Shown one piece after another: positions 21,221-30,500 of a stretch of DNA of 32,767 nucleotides (the stretch's first letter is position 1; every line of letters begins with the position of its first letter). The notes beneath the pieces were generated by a model that searched no databases, was not told the DNA's origin, and saw only the letters and a program-made list of their open reading frames with translations. The stretch spans positions 1-32,767 of the forward strand of contig JAADIA010000015.1 in the NCBI GenBank assembly GCA_013151555.1. Direction: 5' to 3'. This stretch comes from Nitrospirota bacterium. GTDB taxonomy: Bacteria; NPL-UPA2; JAADIA01. The position numbers and the translations under genes are program-made.

Positions 21221-22115
21221 ATGCCTAACAGTCAGCGGTTCCTGAAGCCGGAAGCATTGAGGAAGTTGGCTAACATGAACTTGGTGGCCCGGCTGGTAGT
21301 GGAGGGATTTATTTCCGGATTGCATCGCAGCCCTTACAAAGGTTTCAGCGTGGAATTCTCCCCAGCATCGGGAATATTCCCCCGGTGATGACCTGAAACA
21401 TCTGGATTGGAAGGTATATGCCCGGTCTGATAAATACTATGTGAAACAGTATGAGGAAGAGACTAACCTGAAAGCCTACATTCTTCTCGACTCCAGCAAC
21501 TCAATGAATTACAAGTCTAAGGGGCTGAGCAAGTTCGAGTATGGCTGCTACTTAGCTGCTTCTTTAGCTTATCTGATGATCAGACAGCAGGATTCGGTAG
21601 GATTGGTAGTCTTCGATGAGGTCATCAGAGAACTTGTCCCGCCCAAATCGACGGCCACGCACCTGAAAGTGATCTTAGAACATCTGGAAGGCGCCAAGGT
21701 AGGGAGGCAAACTAATCTCAGCCAGACCTTTCATGATTTAGCCGAGAGGGTCAGGCGCAGGGGGTTGATTATCGTTATCTCCGACCTCTTAGCTGACCCG
21801 CCGGAAGTTTTAAGAGGACTGAAACATTTTCGCCACCGTAAACATGAAGTCATCGTCTTCCATCTTTTAGATCATGAGGAGTTGACCTTTCCTTTTACCA
21901 GGATGACCGTCTTCCGTGACCTGGAGACCAACGAAAAGATGCCGGTCGACCCTAACAGCATCAGGCAGGAGTATCTTCAGTCTATCCGGGAATTCCTGAA
22001 AGAGTATAAACAAGGATGTTATGAAAGCAAGATAGATTACCTCAACGTGGATACATCCGTCCCCTTTGACCTTTGCCTGACTTCCTATCTGGCTAAGAGA
22101 CAGAAGGTGAGATAA
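21221..22115 (+). CDS. DUF58 protein (VWA-like MoxR partner), frame broken by one extra base
   Basis: The gene starts at ATG 21221 (ribosome site AGAGGGAGA) and reads '[20 protein letters not shown]' ... 'YKGFSVEFS'. It then runs into a CCCC run at 21360-21363 and would stop at about 21386. Removing one C restores the DUF58 signature: '[20 protein letters not shown]' continuing into '[20 protein letters not shown]'. The repaired protein is 297 aa, the usual DUF58 length. The VWA-like core has 'LLDSSNSMN' and '[13 protein letters not shown]'. Without repair only a fragment from ATG 21441 (224 aa) is available. It may be a sequencing/assembly error, a true mutation, or a slippery site. Its stop overlaps the next start as TAATG. 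Confidence 0.8.
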
Positions 22116-24274
22116 TGGCAGGACTCTTCTTCCTCAGTCCGATGTTCCTCTGGGGCTTGGCAGCCATCTCCATCCCGGTTATTATCCACTTAATCCATAC
22201 CCGGAAAGCTCAGGTCAAATCTTTTACCACTCTCCGCTTCCTCAAGCTTTCCTACCGGAGGACAGCCCGGAAATCGAAACTGACAAACCTCCTTTTACTC
22301 CTTTTGAGGATAGGGATCATCGTCCTCCTGGCCTTAGCCTTAGCCAGACCCATCCTGAAGGTCTCCCCTTCCGCAATAATCGGAGCTAATGCCCGCTCCA
22401 GTGTAGTTCTTATTCTTGATAATTCCTATAGCATGGGTTATCGGGAGGAAGGACTATCCCGTTTTCAACGAGCTCAAAAAGCGGGAATCGCTATCCTGGA
22501 TACCCTGAAAGAAGGCGATGAGGTAGCCATTATCTTCATGAACGAGAACGCCGATTCCTTTTTCAAAGAATTCACCTACGATATCCCCGCGGCCAAGGAA
22601 GCTCTCCGCCAGGTGAAGTTATCTTCCCGGGGAACGGAGGTGAAAAAGTCTCTGGAGAAGGCCTATGAACTTCTGCGGAACTCGGATAAGGTAAACCGGG
22701 AGATTTATCTCCTCACTGACCTTCAGAAAAATAGCTGGCAGTCGATGTTCGAGAACAATTTTCTTGCCAAAGAGGAAAAGGCCGGAGAGAAAACATCCGT
22801 CTATATTACCTCTTTTGACCAAGCGGAGGCCGACAATGTTTTTATAGAAAAGATCGAACTTCCTCCTCAAGGCCGGGCCGTTGGCCTGCCCGTAGAACTT
22901 TCCGTTAAGGTAGTCAATCTTGGCCCGAAGCCAGTGAACGAAATCTTAACTCTAACTGTGGATGGGGTGAAAAAGCTCCAGCAGCCGGTTCTTCTTCCTT
23001 CCGGCTCTCCCCGGACCGTCAAGATGAGTTATACCTTCTCTACTCCGGGGACACATACCGGTAAAGTTACCATAAAAGGGGACCAACTGAGCCAGGATGA
23101 CAGCCGCTATTTCCAGACTCGGCTGGAAGATAAGCTTCCGATCCTTTGTGTTGATGGTGACCCTTCGGAAGTTCCCGCCTTATCGGAGAGCTTTTATCTC
23201 TTAGCGGCCCTCAATCCCGCTGCTTTCCCGGGGGCTGAAAGAGAATCAGCCTTTCTTCCCCGCCGCATTGAACTCCCGGAGTTGGGAGATCAAAACCTGC
23301 TTCAGTACCGAATCGTTATCTTTGCCAATGTTCCCTATCTAAAAGAGACGAAGGTAATGAAGGTTGAAGAGTATCTGAAGGCGGGCGGTAACCTGATCAT
23401 TTTCCTGGGCGGGAAAGTGCAGCCGAAAGAATATAACCGGTGGGAGTTTCTCCCCGCTCTCCTGGTTAGCCCTCAGGGCTCTCCGGATAAGAAAAATCCC
23501 TTCTATCTAAGCGATATAGACTATAGCAATCTTCTTTTCCGTCCCTTTAGCCTCCCGGGAAACGGAGACCTGACCATCCCCAAATTTTATCAATGTTATT
23601 CTCTTAAGGAGACCGGGAAGAATCCCCCGGCTCAGGTGCTGGCCCGGTTCACTAATGGCTATCCCGCCATTATCGAACGTAGTTACGGGGCGGGAAAAGT
23701 CCTTATGGTAAACACTACTGCCGATGAAGATTGGACCAATCTTCCCCTGCGGGCGGTGTTCCTTCCCCTGGTTCATCAGATGGTCTATTACCTATCGGGC
23801 CGGAAAGAGGTAAGCGAAAGATATTATGTGGGAGATTCCGTGCCGTTCACATCTACCCTGAGTGGGTACAAAGGGAAGCTCACAATAACCAACCCCCGGG
23901 GGAGGAAATTTGTCTTAACTCCTTCGCCCCGGGAAGGCTACAGCGTCGCCACCTTCAAGGAAACAAAGCTGCCGGGGATATATACCGTTTCCTGGGAAGG
24001 AGGTTACTTCGGCCCCGATACGGCCTTTGCCGTTAACCTGAATACCCGGGAATCTCTTCTGTCCCCAGCTTCCCCTGACAAGATCAGGAAATTATTCGGC
24101 AAGATTCCTTTAACCTTGGTTAGCAATCCTGAGAAGTTGTCCACTGTTATAAAAAGATCCCGGCAGGGAGTTCAACTCTGGCCGAGACTTCTTTCGTTAG
24201 CTCTAATATTTTTTATCGCCGAGCTTCTCTTGTCAAACAGGTTCAGTCATCCTGGAGGGAGGGAGAAAGAATAA
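22115..24274 (+). CDS. BatA-like VWA membrane protein
   Basis: 719 aa. The N-terminal double-transmembrane BatA domain ('LSPMFLWGLAAISIPVIIHL', then 'TLRFL', second membrane segment about 58-80) precedes a VWA domain with MIDAS-like 'LILDNSYSMG' (D102) and 'IYLLTDLQKNSWQ'. A beta-rich domain (about 235-340) and an amidotransferase-like region ('ILCVDGDPSEVPALSES', 'YLKAGGNLIIFLGG') follow. A final membrane segment ('LLSLALIFFIAELLL') lies near residue 700. Translation is coupled to DUF58 (TAATG). In the MoxR/Bat systems such proteins display a VWA domain in the periplasm. Substrate unknown. Confidence 0.85.
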   Translation: MAGLFFLSPMFLWGLAAISIPVIIHLIHTRKAQVKSFTTLRFLKLSYRRTARKSKLTNLLLLLLRIGIIVLLALALARPILKVSPSAIIGANARSSVVLILDNSYSMGYREEGLSRFQRAQKAGIAILDTLKEGDEVAIIFMNENADSFFKEFTYDIPAAKEALRQVKLSSRGTEVKKSLEKAYELLRNSDKVNREIYLLTDLQKNSWQSMFENNFLAKEEKAGEKTSVYITSFDQAEADNVFIEKIELPPQGRAVGLPVELSVKVVNLGPKPVNEILTLTVDGVKKLQQPVLLPSGSPRTVKMSYTFSTPGTHTGKVTIKGDQLSQDDSRYFQTRLEDKLPILCVDGDPSEVPALSESFYLLAALNPAAFPGAERESAFLPRRIELPELGDQNLLQYRIVIFANVPYLKETKVMKVEEYLKAGGNLIIFLGGKVQPKEYNRWEFLPALLVSPQGSPDKKNPFYLSDIDYSNLLFRPFSLPGNGDLTIPKFYQCYSLKETGKNPPAQVLARFTNGYPAIIERSYGAGKVLMVNTTADEDWTNLPLRAVFLPLVHQMVYYLSGRKEVSERYYVGDSVPFTSTLSGYKGKLTITNPRGRKFVLTPSPREGYSVATFKETKLPGIYTVSWEGGYFGPDTAFAVNLNTRESLLSPASPDKIRKLFGKIPLTLVSNPEKLSTVIKRSRQGVQLWPRLLSLALIFFIAELLLSNRFSHPGGREKE

Positions 24275-24325
24275 GTTAACAAGTGTTCCAGTGCTTGAGT
24301 GCTCCAGGGGAGGAGAGGAATCAAG

Positions 24326-24898
24326 ATGTTAAAATATATTTTATCTTTACTGATGCTTTTGATAAGCACGCCTGCCTTTGCCGGGTCAAACCTGATCAAG
24401 AATCCCGGTTTTGAGGAGGGCCGGCAGGACAACCGGAACCTGCCCCGCTATTGGGAAGCTACCGAGGAGAAACATGTTTCTCCGGAATATGTTGCTGAGA
24501 ATGTCTCTCTGGTACCTGCCGGCAGGAAAGGTAAGTCCTTAAAAATTAACCTGACCAAAAGGGTGGCCAACGGACCGGGGCTCGGTTTCCTCAGCGACTG
24601 GATAGAGATAACGCCGGGGAAGGAGTACGAACTCAAAGTAGATGTTAAAAGCCGGGGGCCGAAACCCATCATCTTCGCCATAGGATACGGTCTGGAGAAA
24701 GAAGAAAGAAAAATCATCTATAGAGCCCAGAAACAACTCCGGCCGCAATCGAACGATTGGGAAACTTTCTCCAGAAGTTTTCCTTCTCAGTCCGGGAGCA
24801 AGAGATTCCAGAAAGTAAAATGGCTCCGCATTAAACTGTATGCTTATCATCCTCAAGGAGATGTTTATTTTGATAATGTGAGTTTGAAAGCTAAATAA
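24326..24898 (+). CDS. Secreted carbohydrate-binding-module-like protein
   Basis: 190 aa from ATG 24326 (ribosome site GGGAGGAGAGG; an earlier in-frame start at 24299 lacks one). Signal peptide 'LSLLMLLISTPAFAG', then 'NLIKNPGFEEG', the hallmark opening of CBM4/9-type beta-sandwiches, and a closing strand 'GDVYFDNVSLKAK' typical of the same fold. No catalytic domain, so it is a stand-alone binding module. Placed between the two VWA membrane-protein genes, it may be a periplasmic accessory recognising glycan or polymer (inference). Confidence 0.72.
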   Translation: MLKYILSLLMLLISTPAFAGSNLIKNPGFEEGRQDNRNLPRYWEATEEKHVSPEYVAENVSLVPAGRKGKSLKINLTKRVANGPGLGFLSDWIEITPGKEYELKVDVKSRGPKPIIFAIGYGLEKEERKIIYRAQKQLRPQSNDWETFSRSFPSQSGSKRFQKVKWLRIKLYAYHPQGDVYFDNVSLKAK

Positions 24899-24902
24899 GA
24901 AG

Positions 24903-25013
24903 TTTTGACAGGATGAATACGATGAACCGGATTAAATTTATTGAGAACCAAAAAACCTATTAAGCGCTTACCATTGAAGAATAAAAATCTTGTTAATCCA
25001 GTTAATCCTGTCA
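24903..25013. repeat. Inverted-arm intergenic element (TTAATCC words)
   Basis: Left arm GACAGGATGAA (24907-24917) and GGATTAA (24929-24935). Right arm TTAATCC (24993-24999) and TTAATCCTGTC (25002-25012). The outer pair matches 10 of 11 bases inverted. The words TTAATCC-n-TTAATCCTGTC look like a repeat I recall from intergenic DNA of diverse bacteria. Confidence 0.65.
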
Positions 25014-25074
25014 GAGGAAAAATTTTAAATCTTTTATCTTTGTATTAAATCAGAGTTTTTTTAGGAGCTGAACG

Positions 25075-27303
25075 ATGCAGTTGTTTTTTGAAAGAGCAGG
25101 GAATCCTTTTCTGATTTTCTTCCTCATCGTGGGCTTTATCGTCCTGGCCTATCTGTCTTATCGAGGGGTTTATCAAACGGTTTCCCGGAAGGTCGGCCTG
25201 ATGCTTCTCACCTTCCGGATTTTAGCTTTCCTGCTTCTCTTCTTCGCCCTCTTCCAGCCGGTGGTGAAGTTCACGGAGACGAAGAATCTGAAACCTTACC
25301 TTGTCTTGCTCCTGGATAGCTCGAAGAGCATGGGGATTAAAGAGGGGAAAGATTCCCCGTCGAGGCTCGTAAAAGCCGAGGAGGCTTTAAGGAAAGGAGC
25401 CATTATAAAAAAATTACAGGCAAAAGGCATAGTCAAACTCTTTGAATTTTCTTCCGGGATAACCGCGCGCAACCTTCAGGATATTGATAACCTCAAAGAG
25501 GCTCAGGGAAATCATACGGATATTGCCAAATCCCTGAAGGCAGCCGTAAACGAACTCCGGGGACAACCCCTTTCCGCCCTGATTCTCCTCTCCGACGGTC
25601 AGAATAACGGCGGCGAGGACCCGGTAAAGACGGCCGGGAATCTCCAGGTTCCCATTTATACCGTGGGTGTGGGAGAGAAGAAAGGAGAAGGGGGAAAGGA
25701 TATAGAAGTCTCTCACATATCATTTAGCAAAAGGGTCATGGTCAATAATCTTACCGAAATCGAAGCTACCATAAAAAGCAGAAACTACGAAAATAAACTT
25801 CTCCCCGTGGACCTTACCCTGGGAGAGCAAATTTTGGCCAGCTCGGTTATCACTCTGAGCGAGGCTCAACCAACTCAGAAGGTAAAACTCTCCTTCGTTC
25901 CCCGGAAAGTGGGTCGGTTTGTCTATACGGTGACAGTTCCTCTGGACCGGGAGGAAGTCATTGCCGAGAATAACCGGAAATCCTTCTCCCTGCGCGTTAC
26001 CAATCCCCGCATTAAAGTCCTCTACTTCGAAGGGGCTCCCCGCTGGGAATATAAGTTCCTGAAGAGAAAATTGGAAAGCGATCCCAATATTGAACTGGTC
26101 TCCTTCCTGCGCACCGGCCGGGAAAGAATCCTCCGTCAGGGGACTACCTTAGAGACTGCCTCTCTAAAGATTCCCCAAAGTCCGGAAGAATTCTCTGAAT
26201 ATGATGTCATCATCTTTGGCAATATTAAACGGGATTTCTTTACCTCCGCCCAGTTGGCAGCCATAAAGACCATGGTGGAGGAAGGGGGAGCCTTTATCAT
26301 GCTGGGAGGAAAGAACTCCTTCGGAGCGGGCAATTATAGAGGCACTCCCATAGAAGAGATTCTCCCCGTCTCCCTCGGAGCCGGCGGATGGATATCCTCT
26401 AAGTTCAAGATGGAGTTAACCGCCGAGGGCCGGGCGTACCCAATCTTCCGTTCTTCCTCAAAGGGATGGGAAAACCTTCCCGCTCTCTCCGGAGGCAATA
26501 TCGTTGACTCAGCCAAGCCGGGAGCGACTGTTTTGGCTACCTATCCTTATCGAAAGAACAGGAACGGGAAACTCATCGTCATGGCCGTTCAGAATTACGG
26601 CCAGGGGAAGACCGTGGCCATCACTACCGATTCCACCTGGCGATGGACATTTTCCGGCCGGGGCGGCGACGAATACTCCCGGTTCTGGAGTCAACTCTTC
26701 CGCTGGCTTTATCCCGAGAAAAAGGAGAAAGAAAAAGAAGGAAAACTGGTTCAGGTAATTACTGACAGAGATAACTATTTTTCCGAGGATACCATCTATA
26801 TCACCGCCCGGGTCCGGGATGAGGATGGAAGGTTGATTCCCGACGTTCAGGTGAGTTGTCTAATTGATACCCCGGATGGCAAAGAGGTCCAGTTGAAGAT
26901 GAATCCCAATTCTTCCTCAGCTACCGATTCTCTCTTGGGGGAAGATTACTCCTTAACTTTTGTTCCCAAGAAAAGGGGAACTTATAAGATCACTGTTAAA
27001 GCCTCCCGCAAGGAGCAGCTCCTGGGTGAGGATACCCTGTCTCTTCTGGTGGGAGACCCCTCCCTGGAGTTTCGAAATACCTGGTTGAACGAACGCCTCT
27101 TGCGCCGGTTAGCCACGGAGAGCCGCGGTCGATACTATGATCTGGAGACCGTGGATAAACTCCCCGATGATATCGTCGTTCAGGGAAAAGTTGTTACCCA
27201 GGTTCGGGAAAAGAAGCTCTGGGATAGCCCCTGGTTATTTATAAGTTTCTTAGTTCTGCTTACCCTGGAATGGTCGATTAGAAAGACCCAGCAACTCATT
27301 TAA
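25075..27303 (+). CDS. VWA-domain membrane protein with glutamine-amidotransferase-like domain
   Basis: 742 aa. Two N-terminal membrane segments (about 11-29 and 41-62) precede a VWA domain with MIDAS motif 'LLLDSSKSMG' (D81) and 'LILLSDGQNNGG'. A beta-sandwich region (about 205-315) and a GATase1-like domain ('VLYFEGAPRWEYKFLKRKL', 'EEGGAFIMLGGKNSFGAG', 'NYGQGKTVAITTDSTWRW') follow, then an Ig-like beta domain (about 565-665) and a C-terminal membrane helix (about 722-738). It is a partner of the BatA-like protein encoded upstream. The 'PRWEYKFL' block is typical of this family of large Bat-associated proteins. ATG follows AGGAGCTG. Confidence 0.83.
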   Translation: MQLFFERAGNPFLIFFLIVGFIVLAYLSYRGVYQTVSRKVGLMLLTFRILAFLLLFFALFQPVVKFTETKNLKPYLVLLLDSSKSMGIKEGKDSPSRLVKAEEALRKGAIIKKLQAKGIVKLFEFSSGITARNLQDIDNLKEAQGNHTDIAKSLKAAVNELRGQPLSALILLSDGQNNGGEDPVKTAGNLQVPIYTVGVGEKKGEGGKDIEVSHISFSKRVMVNNLTEIEATIKSRNYENKLLPVDLTLGEQILASSVITLSEAQPTQKVKLSFVPRKVGRFVYTVTVPLDREEVIAENNRKSFSLRVTNPRIKVLYFEGAPRWEYKFLKRKLESDPNIELVSFLRTGRERILRQGTTLETASLKIPQSPEEFSEYDVIIFGNIKRDFFTSAQLAAIKTMVEEGGAFIMLGGKNSFGAGNYRGTPIEEILPVSLGAGGWISSKFKMELTAEGRAYPIFRSSSKGWENLPALSGGNIVDSAKPGATVLATYPYRKNRNGKLIVMAVQNYGQGKTVAITTDSTWRWTFSGRGGDEYSRFWSQLFRWLYPEKKEKEKEGKLVQVITDRDNYFSEDTIYITARVRDEDGRLIPDVQVSCLIDTPDGKEVQLKMNPNSSSATDSLLGEDYSLTFVPKKRGTYKITVKASRKEQLLGEDTLSLLVGDPSLEFRNTWLNERLLRRLATESRGRYYDLETVDKLPDDIVVQGKVVTQVREKKLWDSPWLFISFLVLLTLEWSIRKTQQLI

Positions 27304-27310
27304 AATATAG

Positions 27311-27540
27311 TTATAAGTTAATAGTTACAAGTTATTAGTTAAAATCATCTCCCTGTGGAGGGGTTATGGGGTAAGCAAGGTCGACATAGTCACTTCGGGT
27401 ATAATCTGCTACCCCTACCCGAACGAATGAGCGAACGGGGACATAGGTAACGAAGTAAAGGCCAACATATCGCATGAAATCTCAAATATGCCGAAGGCAT
27501 ACCTTAACTAATAACTGATAACTAATAACTGATAACTAAA
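27311..27540. repeat. Composite inverted-arm element (TAACTAATAAC words) with nested repeats
   Basis: The left arm 27311-27343 (TTATAAGTTAATAGTTAC and further AGTTATTAGTTAAA) is inverted at 27504-27540 (CTTAACTAATAACTGATAAC and repeats). Between the arms lie short hairpin-like strings related to the 8345-8500 cluster (AGTCACTTCGGG; GAACGAATGAGCGAACGGGG). Nothing in this 276-bp spacer looks coding. Confidence 0.65.
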
Positions 27541-27579
27541 TTAACGACTGTAGGGAGTTAACTTGTCGGAGATGAGACT

Positions 27580-30500
27580 TTGAGTGTTCAGACCTTAGAT
27601 AATTATCAGCGGTTAATTGCCCGGGTAAGGAAAGTTCGTTCTGCCTGGAGAAGAGGACTCCTCTTAGAAGGGCTGATGCTTATCATCATCAGCGCCCTCT
27701 CTTTCCTGGCCCTCTCCCTTCTGCTGGATAATTTCTTTCATCTGCCTGCCTGGGGAAGAAGCCTTCTCCTGGCGATATTTTTGAGTTTGATCCTGGCCGT
27801 TCTCCTCCGGACAGTCATCCCCATCCTGAGCAGCTCTTTCAGCGATGAGAAGGTAGCTGTCCACATCGAGAAGAGGTATCCGGAACTTCACAATAGACTT
27901 ATAAACGCCATCCAGTTAGGAAGGGAAGGATCCGGGAATCCCTTAATTGAGGCCATTATCGAAGAGAGCTTGAAAACATCGGGAAAGATTGATTTAGGCA
28001 AAGCCGTCTCCCGGACTCGCCTTAAAAGACGCAGTCTCTTTTCTCTTCTTACCATCTCTGTTATTCTCCTCTACGGATTGCTCTTTCCAAACCATTTCCA
28101 CAATGCCTTAACTCGTTTCCTGTCCCCGGGAGCTGATATTGCTCCCCTTACCCTGACCGGGCTTACCGTTCTCCCGGGCAACCTTACCGTTCTCTCCGGC
28201 GATGATGTGGAAGTGAAAGCCCTTCTCTCCGGGAGGGTTCCCCGGCTCGCCCAGATTGCTTATAAGATAGAGGGGAAAGATTGGGAGTTGAAAGAGTTAA
28301 GAAAAGATAAACCCGGTGAATATATCTATACTTTCAGGGAAGTCTCTAAAAAGATTGGTTATTACCTCATTGCCGGAGATGCTAAGTCTCCTTCTTACAC
28401 CATCAGGGTGAAAGAGAGACCCGGCATTCTTAACCTCAAGGTTTCTTTGAAGTATCCCGATTATACCGGGCTGCCTCCCCTGGTCGAAAATAACTCCAAC
28501 GGCAATATAAAGGCCTTAAAGGGTACCCGGGTGGAGCTGGAGGCCAAGGTCGATAAGGCCGTAGAAAAAGCCGAAATCATCTATGACGGCGAGACCCCGG
28601 TTCCCATGCTGATTAAAGATAAACATACCCTGAAGACAACCATGGAAGTTTCCGGCAACCGGATTTACAATCTTCACATCACCGATACGGACGGTTATAC
28701 GAACAAGGATATTCTCAATTATTCCCTTGAAGCCATAGCCGACTATCCTCCTTCCCTGCAAATAATTAATCCGGGCAAGGACCTCTCTGTAGAGCCTACG
28801 GCTACAGTACCGCTGAAAATCAGAGTCACCGATGACTATGGGATAAAAGAGGTCTCCCTGTTGCTCAAGCTCCCGGGGAAGAAAGAATCCCTTCTCTCTT
28901 CCTGGGAGAAGGACAAGACCACGAAGACGGCTACTTGTACTTATACACTCTCCCTAACTGACTTGGGAGCAAAGCCCGGTCAGGTGATAACTTATTATGC
29001 CCGGGCCCGGGACTGGAACGACATAAGCGGTCCGGGGATAGGAAGGTCTCGTTCTTATACCCTCACTGTTTTAGCTCCGGAGAAGATAAGAGAACTTGGC
29101 CGGGCCGAGATTAAATCTGCCCGGGAGACACTTCTCCGGATTATAGAGAAGCAGGAAGTCAACCGGAAAAAGACCGGAGATATTTTTAAGATGGAGGTCA
29201 AAGATAACAATTTTCTCTTGAATAATCCCGTTCCTCTGAAGGAGGCAAAGGAACTCCAGGTGACGATAAGGGAGCTTACCCGGAAGCTTGCCGACAGTTT
29301 GAAAGAAGAATCTCTTCCCCTGAAAGAAGCCCTGGACAGGCTTGTTGCCAATGAGATGTTCCAGGCTATAAAGGGGTTCAAAGAGATAACCGACTATGTT
29401 ACCCCTTCTGGTAGCCGGGCTGATAAATTAACCGGGGTCATCCGCCTTCAGGAAAGCATTCTCCGGCAACTTAAGAAGTTAACCGGGCAAATAGAAGGAA
29501 CAGAGGCCCAACTGGAGATGCAGAACCTCTTCGGTTCCTTAGAGGCGATAATCAAGAAAGAGAAAGAGATAAAGGCTACTTCCACGGCTCTCCGGCGAGC
29601 GGTGGGGGAGAAGCTCCTTCCTCAAGAAGTTCTCTCTCTGCAAGAGACTGCCCGGGCTCAGGAAGGTCTGGCCCAGGCTCTTACTGAGTTTCAAGCCGAT
29701 TTAAAAGACTATGTGCGCGGTCTCTCTGTCTCAAAAGAGTCCCTGGCGCCCGAATTTTCTCTGGTAGCCGATAAAATTACCGAGAAGAGAATTCCTTCTC
29801 GGATGATGAGGGTGGCTTCTTATCTTAATAATCGGAATCTCAAGGAAGCTTTGCCTCAGGAGGAAACAATTATAGAAGATTTGGAATTTCTTCAGAAAGC
29901 TCTCCAGTCCATCCTTCTCAGCCAGGCTGAAGACTGGATGAAAAACTTCCAGGAGGCTCTCAAAGAGACCAAGGAAAGGTTGGAAAAGCTTACTCCCATT
30001 CAGGAATCTATTACCGAGCTCACGGAACAACTCAACCGGACAAAAGACCTCTCCGAGGCAGAGAAAGCCAAGGTTGGGAAGATGGCCGAGATGCAGGAAA
30101 AGATGAAAGATGTAATCGAACAGTCAGCCGAGGACCTGAAACTCTTTCCCGAATCTCCTATTTCCAATGAACTTCTTACTCAGATGCGGGAAATCTACGC
30201 GGATGTGGAGAAAGCCATTGAAGCTAAAGACATGAAAGCCATAGAAATCGCTGTAGCCCGGGACGAAGCTGTCCTGGAAGCCTTGAAATCTACTACCAAA
30301 AGGGTGGAGGACTTTGAGATGTGGCTGCCCGATGAGCCGGATAATATCAAGTGGAACTTAGAGAGCTTTGACCCCGCGGAGATTCCTGAGATTCCTCTCG
30401 TTGACCTTCCTGATGAGCTTGAGGATTTGGTGGGAGAGCTCATCGAGAGTCAGAAAGATGCCAATGAGTTAACCGACGATGCTACCTCTAACTGGGTAAG

